A DNA stretch of 54,476 nt from Actinotalea fermentans ATCC 43279 = JCM 9966 = DSM 3133 (GCA_000767215.1 AXCX01000005.1:1-54476); one strand, 5' to 3'. Counted from the first letter of the stretch, positions 9,275 to 17,160 are shown. Numbers and translations are program-made. The notes: a model not told the origin generated them from the letters alone.

Positions 9275-9340
9275 CCACCTTGCCCGCCGGGCGACGCAGA
9301 AGAATCCCGGTTCTTCTGCGCCGGGGAAGGTGGCGCGTCC
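9275..9340. promoter_or_regulatory. Nested palindrome in the aceA/ramB divergent promoter region
   Basis: CGCAGAAGAA (9295-9304) and TTCTTCTGCG (9311-9320) are a perfect 10-bp inverted repeat around TCCCGG. An outer pair, CCACCTT (9275-9281) and AAGGTGG (about 9326-9332), encloses it, and CCACCTTGC also occurs as a direct copy at about 9255. This is the only strong dyad in the 143-bp gap between the divergent genes, so an operator (RamB or another regulator) is likely; it could also form an mRNA hairpin. Confidence 0.5.
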
Positions 9341-9365
9341 GAGGTGCGACGGGCGACCGTGGGGC

Positions 9366-10910
9366 ATGAGCGTGACGACTGGCACCCAACGCCCGGCCGG
9401 CCCCGGCGGGCGCGCGGCTCCGAGCACCCCGACACCGTCACGGCGGGCGCCCGCCTCGGCGCCGCCCGCGGAGGGGCTGGTCGACCCGATCGTCATCGGA
9501 CGCCGGGTACGGCACCTGCGCACCGCCCGCGGGATGACGCTGGAGGACCTGGGCGCCGCCGTCGGGCGCGCGCCCTCGCAGGTCTCCCTGCTGGAGAACG
9601 GCCGGCGCGAGGTCAAGGTCTCCTTCCTGCAGCGGGTGGCCGCCGCTCTCGGGGTGGGGCTGGAGGAGCTCCTGTCCCCGGAGCCGCCCACCCGGCGCGC
9701 CGCGCTCGAGGTCGCGCTCGAGCGCGCCCAGCGCGGCCCGCTGTTCGCCTCGCTCGGCATCGGGCAGGTGAAGGTGGGCCGGTCGCTGCCGACCGACGCG
9801 CTGGACGCGCTCGTGCGTCTCCAGGCCGAGGTGCGGCGCCTGCTCACCGAGCGCGCGGCCACGCCCGAGGAGGCCCGGCGCGCCAACGCCGAGCTGCGCG
9901 CGGAGATGCGCGCCCGGGACAACTACTTCCCCGAGCTGGAGGAGCACGCACGCGACCTGCTGGCCGCCATCGGGCACCCGGGCGGGCCGCTCTCCCAGCG
10001 CGCGACCGGGGAGATCGCCGCGCACCTCGGCTTCTCCCTGCACCACGCCGGCGACCTGCCGCACTCCACGCGGTCCGTCACGGACCTGCGACACCGCCGG
10101 GTGTACCTGCCGCACGGCGTCGCGTCCCAGCCGGACCCGCGCTCCGCCGTCCTGCAGGCCCTCGCGTCGCACGTGCTCGGGCACACCGAGCCGCGTGACT
10201 ACGGGGACTTCCTGCGCCAGCGGGTGGAGACCAACTACCTCGCGGCGGCGCTGCTCGTGCCGGAGGACGACGCGGCAGCGATGCTGCGGCAGGCGAAGGC
10301 CGCTCGCCGCCTGTCGGTGGAGGACCTGCGCGATGCCTTCGCCGTCACGTACGAGACCGCGGCGCACCGGTTCACCAACCTCGCGACCCGTCACCTCGAC
10401 GTGCCGGTGCACTTCATGAAGGTCCACGAGAGCGGTGTGCTGCACAAGGCGTACGAGAACGACGGGGTGCGCTTCCCGTCGGACCCGCTCGGCGCCATCG
10501 AAGGACAGCCGGTGTGCCGGCGCTGGACCGCCCGGACGGTCTTCGACGTGGACGACCGGTTCAGCCCGTACTACCAGTACACGGACACGCCGGCGGGCAC
10601 CTTCTGGTGCACCTCACGGGTGCAGGGATCGGCCGACGGCGACTTCTCGGTCAGCGTGGGCGTCCCGTACGCGCACGTGCGCTGGTTCCAGGGCCGCGAG
10701 ACGCCGCAGCGGGGCACGTCGACGTGCCCTGATCCCGCCTGCTGCCACCGGCCGCCCGCCGACCTCGCCGAGCGGTGGGCGGGGCGGGCCTGGCCCGCCG
10801 CGCGGCCGCACGCGTCGATGCTCGCCGCGCTGCCCGCCGGCGCGTTCCCCGGCGTCGACGAGACGGAGGTCTTCGCGTTCCTCGAGCGCCACGCGCCCGG
10901 CGGAGCGTGA
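9366..10910 (+). CDS. ramB: RamB/ScfR-family transcriptional regulator (XRE HTH plus ImmA/IrrE-like domain)
   Basis: Short-chain fatty acyl-CoA regulator type: an XRE helix-turn-helix at about 44-100 ([18 protein letters not shown], then [14 protein letters not shown]), an ImmA/IrrE-like peptidase domain at about 200-330, and a C-terminal DUF2083-type region ending in a cysteine cluster (STCPDPACC). RamB controls aceA and aceB in Corynebacterium and Mycobacterium, and the divergent aceA-aceB operon matches. The peptidase motif is degenerate: HVLGH at 269-273 lacks the glutamate of HExxH, so it probably senses rather than cleaves. ATG 9366 was chosen because the extra upstream codons are arginine-rich shadow sequence. 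Length 514. Confidence 0.88.
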   Translation: MSVTTGTQRPAGPGGRAAPSTPTPSRRAPASAPPAEGLVDPIVIGRRVRHLRTARGMTLEDLGAAVGRAPSQVSLLENGRREVKVSFLQRVAAALGVGLEELLSPEPPTRRAALEVALERAQRGPLFASLGIGQVKVGRSLPTDALDALVRLQAEVRRLLTERAATPEEARRANAELRAEMRARDNYFPELEEHARDLLAAIGHPGGPLSQRATGEIAAHLGFSLHHAGDLPHSTRSVTDLRHRRVYLPHGVASQPDPRSAVLQALASHVLGHTEPRDYGDFLRQRVETNYLAAALLVPEDDAAAMLRQAKAARRLSVEDLRDAFAVTYETAAHRFTNLATRHLDVPVHFMKVHESGVLHKAYENDGVRFPSDPLGAIEGQPVCRRWTARTVFDVDDRFSPYYQYTDTPAGTFWCTSRVQGSADGDFSVSVGVPYAHVRWFQGRETPQRGTSTCPDPACCHRPPADLAERWAGRAWPAARPHASMLAALPAGAFPGVDETEVFAFLERHAPGGA

Positions 10911-10930
10911 GCTCGAGGCACCTCAGGCAT

Positions 10931-10959
10931 GTTCCCGACAGCATGTCGGGACATACGAT
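10931..10959 (+). promoter_or_regulatory. TetR operator and promoter of the tetR gene
   Basis: TCCCGACA (10933-10940) and TGTCGGGA (10944-10951) are perfect 8-bp arms around GCA. TACGAT at 10954-10959 follows directly and can serve as the -10 element, so bound repressor would block the promoter. The same half-site, TTCCCGACA, flanks the promoter of the adjacent ABC exporter. Confidence 0.65.
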
Positions 10960-11027
10960 GGTGCACCCGAGTCCGGGCGCCCGCGTGGCCGGCACCACGG
11001 GCGAGGGGCGACGAGAGGAGGAGACGC

Positions 11028-11651
11028 ATGCCGCGCATCGACGCGCCGACCGTCGCCGAGCACCGGGCGGCGCGCGAGCGGGCGTTGCTCGACGCCGCAC
11101 GCGACCTCCTCACGGCGGACCCGGACCGCGTCCCGACGCTCGCCGAGGTCGGCGAGCGGGCTGGGCTGTCGCGATCGAGCGTCTACCAGTACTTCGCGTC
11201 GCGGGAGGACCTGCTGTCCGCCCTGGTCAGGGACTCCTTCCCGACCTGGCAGCGCCGCCTCGACACCACCATCGCCGCAGCGGACGGCCCGCACGGACGG
11301 GTGATCGCCTTCGTCCGCGCCAACCTCGAGCTCGTGGCCGACGGCGAGCACGCCCTGGCCCGCACCCTCGCGGTCGTCGCGCCGTCGGAGGACGTCGCGG
11401 AGCGTGCGCGCGACTTCCACGACCAGCTGCTCGTCCCCGTGCTGGCGGCGCTGCGCGAGCTGGGCGCGCCCGATCCCGAGCTGTCCGCGGAGCTGGTGAA
11501 CGCCGTCGTGCACGCGGCCTCGCGCCTGGTCGAGCAGACGGGCGACCTGGAGCGGTCCCTGCGCGCGACCACCGCGATCCTCGACCCCTACCTGCGCGGC
11601 CTCCAGCCGGCCGCGCAGGCGTCAGGGACTCCCGCGCCCGATCAGGACTGA
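11028..11651 (+). CDS. TetR/AcrR-family transcriptional regulator
   Basis: 207-residue repressor type. The N-terminal helix-turn-helix spans about 35-58 (VPTLAEVGERAGLSRSSVYQ then YFASRED), followed by an all-helical ligand domain. The ATG at 11028 has GGAGGAGA upstream; the longer in-frame start at 10929 would place the palindromic operator inside the gene and is rejected. It overlaps the tail of the convergent ABC ATPase gene by 10 bases. Operator-like palindromes before this gene and before the exporter promoter indicate that it represses both. By analogy with TetR-type HrtR regulators of HrtBA pumps the inducer could be haem, but that is inference. Confidence 0.9.
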   Translation: MPRIDAPTVAEHRAARERALLDAARDLLTADPDRVPTLAEVGERAGLSRSSVYQYFASREDLLSALVRDSFPTWQRRLDTTIAAADGPHGRVIAFVRANLELVADGEHALARTLAVVAPSEDVAERARDFHDQLLVPVLAALRELGAPDPELSAELVNAVVHAASRLVEQTGDLERSLRATTAILDPYLRGLQPAAQASGTPAPDQD

Positions 11652-12382
11652 ACGGGCGCGAGCCTGCCGTCGGTCATCTCCACGACGCGGTCGCAGTGCG
11701 TGAGCACGTCGTGGTCGTGGGTCACCATCACGGTCGCGACGCCGAACTGGTGCGTCTCGCGGGCCAGCAGCTCCACGATCTCGTGGCTGCGGCGCCGGTC
11801 GAGCGCGGCAGTCGGCTCGTCCACGAGCAGCACGGAAGGCGACGCCACCAGGGCGCGGGCGATGCCCACGCGCTGACGCTCGCCGCCGGAGAGCCGCGCA
11901 GGACGCCGGTCGGCGTGCTCGGCCATGCCCACGGCGTCGAGCAGGGCGAGCGGCGCGGTCGCCGCGCGTCGGCCGGTGATCTTCTCGACGAGCCGGAGCT
12001 GGTCGATCGCCGTGAGCGCGGGCACGAGGTTGCCCGACTGGAAGACGAAGCCGACGTTGTCGCGGCGGAACGTGGCGAGCGCACGCGACGACAGGCCCAC
12101 CAGCTCAGTCCCGGCGACGCGCACCGAGCCCGACGTCGGGCGCGTGAGGCCGCCGGCCACCGCGAGCAGGCTGGACTTGCCGGCACCCGAGGGGCCGACG
12201 ACGGCGACGAGCTCGCCGGGCGCGACGTCGAGGTCCACGTGGTCGAGCGCGGCGACCTGGTCGTCGCCGTCGCCGAACGTCAGGACGACGTCCCGCAGGG
12301 TCAGGCCCTGCCGCTCGGCGGCGGGGTCGACGGTCGTGGTGGCCGTGCCGGTGGCGCGGTCGGTGCGGGCGGGGGTGGTCAT
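11642..12382 (-). CDS. ABC transporter ATP-binding protein (HrtA/MacB/LolD type)
   Basis: ATPase subunit of a type VII (MacB-like) exporter. Walker A GPSGAGKS at 63-70, Q-loop VFQSGN around Gln115, signature LSGGERQ at 164-170, Walker B VLLVDEP at 184-190 and the switch histidine in VTHDHD. Length 246, with a Thr/Ala-rich N-terminal extension of about 25 residues. Its ATG overlaps the stop of the upstream permease gene (ATGA), so the pair is one operon, permease first. Confidence 0.9.
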   Translation of the reverse strand: MTTPARTDRATGTATTTVDPAAERQGLTLRDVVLTFGDGDDQVAALDHVDLDVAPGELVAVVGPSGAGKSSLLAVAGGLTRPTSGSVRVAGTELVGLSSRALATFRRDNVGFVFQSGNLVPALTAIDQLRLVEKITGRRAATAPLALLDAVGMAEHADRRPARLSGGERQRVGIARALVASPSVLLVDEPTAALDRRRSHEIVELLARETHQFGVATVMVTHDHDVLTHCDRVVEMTDGRLAPVQS

Positions 12383-13506
12383 CGGTTCTCTCCCAGTGCG
12401 GTCACGGGGTCGACGGAGGAGATGCGGCCGGTCGCGACGGCGGCGCCGGCGAGGCCCAGGCCCACGAGCAGCAGCGCCCCGGTGAGCACCGGCTGCCCCT
12501 GGAGGACGAACGGCATCTGCGTGCCCTCGAGCATGGCGCCCAGGCCCGCACCGATGCCGGTACCGACGGCGACGGATCCCACGAGGAGGACGGCGGCCTG
12601 GAGCACGCCGTCGGTCAGCAGGAAGCGCGTCGACGCGCCGATGGCGCGCATCACGGCGAGCTCGCGCGTGCGCTGCACGGTCCAGAGCGTGAAGAACGCC
12701 CCGACGACGAGCGCGGAGATGCCGTAGAGGAAGATCTGGATCAGCTGCATGGTCATGAGCTCGGCCGTGTAGCCGGGCGAGGAGTCGAAGGCTGCCTCGA
12801 TGCTGCGTGCCGAGGTGCCTGCGGCGGCGTCACCGGCGGCCAGGTCGGGTGCGCCGTCCACGCCGCGCAGGGCCACGACGCTGCCGACGTCGTAGACCTC
12901 CGGGTCGGCGGTCTCGCCCGGGGTGAGGCCCGCGTGGACCTCCTGCCAGGTACGCAGCGGCACGAAGGCGATGTCCACGTGGCCGAAGGTGCGCTGGTCC
13001 TCGGTGAACCCGACGACGGTGAGCTGGGTGCCCAGGCGGTCGAGCGTGACCACGTCACCGACCTCGACGCCTTCGTCCTTGGCCGAGACGCTCAGCAGGG
13101 CCTCTCCCTCGGCGGTCACGGCGCGCCCCTCGGCAGCGGCCGGCATCACGAACCCCTGGGGCTCGACGCCGAACAACGTCAGGTCGAGCGGGGTGCCGTC
13201 GTCGTTCTTGGCGTTGACGATGGCGGTGCCGAGCAGCTCCGCGTCGGCGACGTCGGCCTGCCCCTGCCAGGCGTCGCGCTGGACGGCGGTGACCTCCGAC
13301 CGCGTGAACGCGGAGTCGGTCTTGGTGCCCTCCTCGAACGCCATCGCCTGCACGGGGCTGCGCAGCAGCCCGGAGACTCCGTCGACGACCAGGCCGGACG
13401 CCAGTCCGGACAACAGCACCGTGAGGACCGAGATGAGCGCGACCACCGCACCCATCAGGCCGAACCTGGTGCGCGCGAACGCCAGCTCACGCAGCGCGAG
13501 AAACAT
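12379..13506 (-). CDS. FtsX-like ABC transporter permease, HrtB-like
   Basis: 375-residue permease with one N-terminal membrane helix (about 16-42), a large extracytoplasmic domain (about 45-250) and three C-terminal helices with an FtsX fold. The start MFLALRELAFARTRFGLM, the SGLASGL end of helix 1, the TLWTVQRTRELAVMRAIGAS coupling helix region and the C-terminal VDPVTALG follow the pattern of HrtB haem-efflux permeases. ATG 13506 follows GGAGGTGG; the longer frame to 13539 starts inside the operator. The substrate is not proven: haem, lipids or peptides are possible for this superfamily. Confidence 0.85.
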   Translation of the reverse strand: MFLALRELAFARTRFGLMGAVVALISVLTVLLSGLASGLVVDGVSGLLRSPVQAMAFEEGTKTDSAFTRSEVTAVQRDAWQGQADVADAELLGTAIVNAKNDDGTPLDLTLFGVEPQGFVMPAAAEGRAVTAEGEALLSVSAKDEGVEVGDVVTLDRLGTQLTVVGFTEDQRTFGHVDIAFVPLRTWQEVHAGLTPGETADPEVYDVGSVVALRGVDGAPDLAAGDAAAGTSARSIEAAFDSSPGYTAELMTMQLIQIFLYGISALVVGAFFTLWTVQRTRELAVMRAIGASTRFLLTDGVLQAAVLLVGSVAVGTGIGAGLGAMLEGTQMPFVLQGQPVLTGALLLVGLGLAGAAVATGRISSVDPVTALGENR

Positions 13507-13529
13507 GTCCACCTCCAGGGAGCCGCGCC

Positions 13530-13583
13530 TTCCCGACACGGCGTTGACATCATATGAACGCAGTGTCGGGAACTTTGTTCCCG
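13530..13583 (-). promoter_or_regulatory. Operator array and promoter of the HrtAB-like exporter
   Basis: TTCCCGACAC (13530-13539) and GTGTCGGGAA (13563-13572) are a perfect 10-bp inverted repeat 23 bases apart. TATGAT on the minus strand (13549-13554) lies between the arms as a -10 element. A further GTTCCCG (13577-13583) makes a CGGGAAC-N3-GTTCCCG dyad with the second arm. The half-sites match the palindrome in front of the tetR gene. Confidence 0.65.
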
Positions 13584-13615
13584 GAGTGGCCGATGACCTT
13601 GCGGAGAGCGAGGCC

Positions 13616-13924
13616 TCAGGCGTCGGAGCCGGCGAGCCGCTCGACGTCGGCCGCGGCCTCGCGACGCAGCCGCAACGCGATGCCGACGGTCGTCAGCGTC
13701 ACGACCAGCGCCACGCTGTTGGGCACCACGAGCGCCAGGTCACCGCGCGAGAGGCCGTAGGCGATCCAGAGCGCGAAGCCGGGCAGCAGGATGCCGAAGT
13801 ACCCGAGCGAGACGTCCTCGGCCGACCGCGTCTGCAGCATCCGCCGGATCTGGAGCACCGGGGACACGGCCATCGCCACTCCCCAGCTCGCAGCGACGAC
13901 GGCGAGCACGTCCGAGACGTTCAC
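13616..13924 (-). CDS. SemiSWEET / PQ-loop small sugar transporter
   Basis: 102-residue membrane protein with three predicted helices, the bacterial half-SWEET architecture that works as a dimer. It has the PQ-loop-like signature SPVLQIRRMLQTRSAEDVS followed by the second-helix block FGILLPGFALWIAYGL and a C-terminal helix (PNSVALVVTLTTVGIAL). The GTG at 13924 has GAGGAGGAA upstream and gives the expected N terminus; the longer frame adds a His/Arg-rich stretch with no support. These proteins move sugars down their gradient; no sugar-use partner is adjacent except the PfkB kinase beyond the tRNA. Confidence 0.8.
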   Translation of the reverse strand: MNVSDVLAVVAASWGVAMAVSPVLQIRRMLQTRSAEDVSLGYFGILLPGFALWIAYGLSRGDLALVVPNSVALVVTLTTVGIALRLRREAAADVERLAGSDA

Positions 13925-14061
13925 CTGGTTCCTCCTCGGGGAGGCGCCCTGGTGCTGGTGTCGCGTCACTCACGTGGGGGCGCTCACGCGACACGAGCAG
14001 GCTACCCCGGGCGCCGGACAGGGCACGGCCGGGGCAGGCGGATGACGGGTGGGGATCCGGG

Positions 14062-14135
14062 TGGGCCAGGCGGGGCTCGAACCCGCGACCGACGGATTAT
14101 GAGTCCGCTGCTCTGACCGGCTGAGCTACTGGCCC
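14062..14135 (-). tRNA. tRNA with CAU anticodon (Met elongator or Ile2)
   Basis: 74-nt cloverleaf on the minus strand: acceptor stem GGGCCAG/CTGGCCC, D-arm AGCTCAGCCGGTCAGAGC, anticodon loop CTCATAA (CAU) and T-arm GGGTTCGAGCCCC, discriminator A; CCA is not encoded. CAU is shared by elongator methionine tRNA and by tRNA-Ile2, whose C34 becomes lysidine. The acceptor stem leans towards Ile2, but sequence alone does not settle it. It is not the initiator, because the acceptor ends pair fully. Confidence 0.9.
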
Positions 14136-14222
14136 GGCGGGGACGGTGCCGACGGTCCGGAGCACCGACCGTGCCCCGCGCCGTCCCTGCGGGCGCCAGG
14201 CTACCGGCACTACCGTCGGGCC

Positions 14223-15104
14223 ATGGCGCAGGTGGTGGTCGCCGGTCCGGCGTCCTGGAACACGCTCGTCGACGTGGCGGCGCTCCCCACGGGCGAGCCG
14301 GGGACCGTCTTCGCCCAGGGGCATCGCACGGGCCTGGGCGGCACGTCGGCCGGCAAGGCCCTCTCCCTCGCGCGCCTGGGCGTCGACGTCACCCTGCGCA
14401 CGGCCCTCGGGGACGACGACGCCGCGGCCGCCATCGAGCACGCGCTCGCCCACCCCAGACTCACCCTCGAGGCCGCCCGCGGGCGCGGCCCGAGCGAGCA
14501 GCACCTGAACCTCATGGCCGCCGACGGCGGCCGCCTCTCGATCTACCTGCACCTCCCGCCGGAGCCCGGCCCCGTGCCCGAGCCGGTGCGCGCCGCCGTG
14601 GCGAGGGCCGACGTCGTCGTGGTCGACCTCGCCGACCACGCGCGCGAGGTGCTCCGCCTGGCCCGGGCGGCCGGGCGGGAGATCTGGTGCGACCTGCACG
14701 ACTGGGACGGCGCGTCCGACTTCCACCGGGAGTTCGCGGACGCCGCGACGGTCCTCGTGATGAGCGAGGACCGGGTCCCCGACCCGCGAGCCCTCCTCGC
14801 GTCGCGCGTCGAGGCCGGCGCGCGCTGGGCGGTCTGCACGCGGGGCGCGCGCGGCGCCGTCGCCCTCGGGCGCGACGAGGGCTGGCTGGAGCTCCCCGCG
14901 AGTCCGGTGACGCGGGTCGTCGACACGAACGGCGCCGGAGACGCGTTCGTCGCAGGCATGCTCCTGGGCCACCTCGAGGGGCGACCGTTCGCCGACTGCC
15001 TCCGGCTCGGCGCGGCCGCGGGCGCGCTGGCGGTGCAGTGCCCCGACCTCGTCTCCCCCGCGCTCGACGCCACCTCGCTGCGGCACGCGGCCGGACTCGA
15101 CTGA
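14223..15104 (+). CDS. PfkB-family carbohydrate kinase
   Basis: 293-residue ribokinase-fold sugar kinase. The N-terminal glycine motif is GLGGTSAGKALSLARLG (about 37-53) and the C-terminal catalytic signature is VVDTNGAGDAFVAGM (about 232-246) with the base Asp in GAGD. The substrate cannot be read from sequence. TACCGT (14211-14216) stands six bases before the ATG, so the mRNA is probably leaderless. It follows the CAU tRNA on the opposite strand. Confidence 0.85.
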   Translation: MAQVVVAGPASWNTLVDVAALPTGEPGTVFAQGHRTGLGGTSAGKALSLARLGVDVTLRTALGDDDAAAAIEHALAHPRLTLEAARGRGPSEQHLNLMAADGGRLSIYLHLPPEPGPVPEPVRAAVARADVVVVDLADHAREVLRLARAAGREIWCDLHDWDGASDFHREFADAATVLVMSEDRVPDPRALLASRVEAGARWAVCTRGARGAVALGRDEGWLELPASPVTRVVDTNGAGDAFVAGMLLGHLEGRPFADCLRLGAAAGALAVQCPDLVSPALDATSLRHAAGLD

Positions 15105-15139
15105 ACGAGCCCGGTCCCCCACGCAGTTAGGTTGGGAGC

Positions 15140-15664
15140 ATGTCGCTGCTCCGACGCCCCGCCCTGCCCGACGACGTCCGCGCCGCACTCGAGCTCGCCC
15201 GGGGTGAGCGCGTGCTCGCCACCGGTCGCCTGGCCGACGGGTGGGCCGTGGCGACGACGCACGGGATCGCCGTCGTTCACCCGGGCGGAGCCGACGCCGC
15301 GGAAGGCGCCGCCGGCCTGCGGCGGCCCTGGACGGACGTGAGCACGGGACGGCTCGACCCGGACACCGAGACGCTCACCGTCGAGTGGGTCGACGGCGCC
15401 ACCGCGACGGTGCTGCACCTGGCCGATGCCCGGAGCCTCGCCTTCCCGGCGGCGTTCCGGCAGTGCGTCGACTCGTCGGTGGTGCACGCCGAGCAGGTGA
15501 CGCTCGCGGACCGCACCGTGGTCCGCGTGGCGCTGCGGCGCGACGGCGACGGCCAGCTGTTCACCCAGGTCATGGGCCCGGGCACCGTCGACCTCACCGA
15601 CCCCTCGACGGCGGCCGCCGTCGACGCGGCCGAGGCGCGGGTGCGCGAGGCGGCCGGGCTGTAG
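15140..15664 (+). CDS. Conserved actinobacterial protein of unknown function
   Basis: 174 residues, no membrane segment or signal peptide, alternating short beta-strand-like stretches (VATTHGIAVVHPGG, LTVEWVDGATATVLHLAD, VRVALRRDGDGQLFTQVMGP) and an Ala/Glu-rich C-terminal helix. No catalytic motif is recognised. TAGGTT (15128-15133) lies six bases before the ATG, so it has its own leaderless promoter 36 bases after the kinase. The stop nearly abuts the convergent cupin gene (14 bases). Confidence 0.7.
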   Translation: MSLLRRPALPDDVRAALELARGERVLATGRLADGWAVATTHGIAVVHPGGADAAEGAAGLRRPWTDVSTGRLDPDTETLTVEWVDGATATVLHLADARSLAFPAAFRQCVDSSVVHAEQVTLADRTVVRVALRRDGDGQLFTQVMGPGTVDLTDPSTAAAVDAAEARVREAAGL

Positions 15665-15678
15665 GCCGGTCGTCGCGG

Positions 15679-16053
15679 TCAGTCGGCCGGGCCGGGGCCG
15701 GCCGGCCCGGTGCCGGCGGCCTCCGCCCCGTCCCGCGCCGCATCCTTGAGCTCGATCAGGAGCACGTGGGTGCCGGTGTCGCCGATGTTCTCGCCGTGGT
15801 GGCGCTGCGCGTCGAGCCACAGCGCCTGTCCTGGCTCCAGCGTCACGTCGCGATGCCGCCCACCGGCGACGAGCCGTCGGCGGAAGCCGCTGAGCGTCAC
15901 CATCACGCTGTCGGGGTGGTCGTGCGGCGTGGTCACCGTTCCCGGTTCGTCGCGGTACTCGAGAACGCGCACGCGCTCGTTCTCGAACACCGGGCGGTAG
16001 TGCTCGGGATTGGTGGCCACCGGGTCCAGTCGGTCCACTCGCTCGTCGTCCAT
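15679..16053 (-). CDS. Cupin-domain protein
   Basis: 124-residue single-domain cupin. The metal-site motif is partly visible: TTPHDHPDSVMVTLSGFRR (His-x-His at about 43-45) and the later block LWLDAQRHHGENIGDTGTHV with histidines. Such proteins range from metal-dependent isomerases to small-molecule sensors and the role here is unknown. CACACT five bases before the ATG may be a leaderless -10. The last 20 residues are Gly/Pro/Ala-rich and likely disordered. Confidence 0.75.
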   Translation of the reverse strand: MDDERVDRLDPVATNPEHYRPVFENERVRVLEYRDEPGTVTTPHDHPDSVMVTLSGFRRRLVAGGRHRDVTLEPGQALWLDAQRHHGENIGDTGTHVLLIELKDAARDGAEAAGTGPAGPGPAD

Positions 16054-16127
16054 GGGCCAGTGTGCGCGCAGGAGCCGCGCCCGTCATCCCCTGGTGGACG
16101 GCCTCCGGGCGTGCGCCGCCCGGAGCG

Positions 16128-16670
16128 TCAGTCGTCGTCGTCCGCCTGGCCCGGCTGGGTGTTCGCGATCGTGTCCTGCCAGACCGCCTGCGCGCCCGTG
16201 TGGCCGACCTCGACGACCTGGATACCGGCCCCGACGCTCGTGACGAGCGCGGCGGCGGCGACCGTCAGGGCGACCAACCGGCCACCCGGAACGCCCGCGA
16301 GGCGCGGCGCACCCGCCTCCGGACCGGCCGCCGCACGCGCCGCGCGCTCGCGCCACCACACCCAGGCGAGCACCAGCCCGACGGCGGCGAGCGCGATCGT
16401 CCAGGGCAGCAGACCCTCGCCCAGCGAGGCGTGCCGCTCGACGGCCGAGTTCTCCCCCACGCGACCCTCGAGCGCTTCCCCGGACTGGGTCGACAGCGGC
16501 GTCAGCGCGAGCGCGAGGAGACCCAGCACCGCGGGTAGCACGCCCGCCCACCGCCGGAACCGCGGCCACAGCGCCGCGAGGAGGACGACGACGGCCGTCA
16601 CGGGGACGGCGACGACCGTGGCATGCACCACGATGGCGTGGAGCGGCAGATCGGCGAAGGTGTCGAACAC
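16128..16670 (-). CDS. DUF2231 domain membrane protein
   Basis: 180-residue protein with four predicted membrane helices (about 10-35, 42-60, 86-106, 128-150). The start FDTFADLPLHAIVVHATV, with the paired histidines of the first helix, is characteristic of DUF2231 proteins, whose function is unknown; some relatives carry haem. The C terminus ends in an Asp run (QADDDD). The GTG is preceded by CTGGAGGG; directly upstream lies an 18-bp tandem repeat and, further out, a DosR-like dyad. Confidence 0.75.
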   Translation of the reverse strand: MFDTFADLPLHAIVVHATVVAVPVTAVVVLLAALWPRFRRWAGVLPAVLGLLALALTPLSTQSGEALEGRVGENSAVERHASLGEGLLPWTIALAAVGLVLAWVWWRERAARAAAGPEAGAPRLAGVPGGRLVALTVAAAALVTSVGAGIQVVEVGHTGAQAVWQDTIANTQPGQADDDD

Positions 16671-16682
16671 GGGGCCCTCCAG

Positions 16683-16730
16683 GGTTGCTGACGCACGTGC
16701 GGTTGCTGACGCACGTGCGGTTGCTGACGC
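16683..16730. repeat. 18-bp tandem repeat, 2.6 copies
   Basis: GGTTGCTGACGCACGTGC at 16683-16700 is repeated exactly at 16701-16718 and then partially from 16719. Each full copy holds the palindrome CACGTG (in GCACGTGC). On the minus strand it sits just before the ribosome site of the DUF2231 gene, so it could lie in that gene's 5' leader or promoter. Confidence 0.8.
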
Positions 16731-16805
16731 GCTGTGCAGGAACCGTCGCGAGCGTCCACGTGGAGCACCTAGGAGGTGCCTGAGCGTCGGCTGTGAGTCG
16801 GCTTG

Positions 16806-16825
16806 TTCGGGCCTTTGGTCCCTTC
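16806..16825. promoter_or_regulatory. DosR/DevR-like box (candidate)
   Basis: TTCGGGCCTTTGGTCCCTTC matches 15 of 20 positions of the mycobacterial DosR consensus TTSGGGACTWWAGTCCCSAA. It is about 136 bp upstream of the DUF2231 start. No DosR regulator is in the window, so this is tentative. Confidence 0.3.
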
Positions 16826-17042
16826 GCGGGACGCGCGGGCGCCGTCGTCATGGGCGACGTGTCGAGGATCACCCGCGACACGCCGCCGTCCCGCGTCAAC
16901 TCCGGGCGCGCACGACCGATGATGCTGCTGCGTCGGCCGGACCGGGGCCGCTACCCGCATCGGCGAGTCCCGGACGGCCGTCGTGCACGTCAGCGGCGTG
17001 CACGAGGCACCCGATCCGATCGGGTAGCATTGCCGCGCACGA

Positions 17043-17115
<73 letters not shown>

Positions 17116-17120
17116 CAAGC

Positions 17121-17160
17121 GAAGGGTCCCCGACCGGTCTTCCCGGCACGGGGACCCTTC
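17121..17160 (+). terminator. Terminator after tRNA-Asn
   Basis: GAAGGGTCCCC (17121-17131) and GGGGACCCTTC (17150-17160) form a perfect 11-bp stem with an 18-base loop, followed by TCGTTCTCC. It begins six bases after the tRNA. Confidence 0.8.

Larger units (their letters stand above)
16671..17042. other. 372-bp intergenic region between DUF2231 gene and tRNA-Asn
   Basis: No supported ORF on either strand. It contains the 18-bp tandem repeat, a DosR/DevR-like dyad at 16806-16825, and at its right end the probable tRNA-Asn promoter (TAGCAT at 17025-17030, 12 bases before the tRNA). Confidence 0.6.

Noticed and set aside
10929-11027. Longer start for the TetR gene at 10929
   Set aside because: It would put the operator palindrome and -10 element in the coding region, and the added residues are Arg/Pro-rich with no homology; ATG 11028 has a strong ribosome site.
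16683-16730. Possible CRISPR repeat
   Set aside because: The units are directly adjacent without spacers and no cas genes are present; it is a plain tandem repeat.
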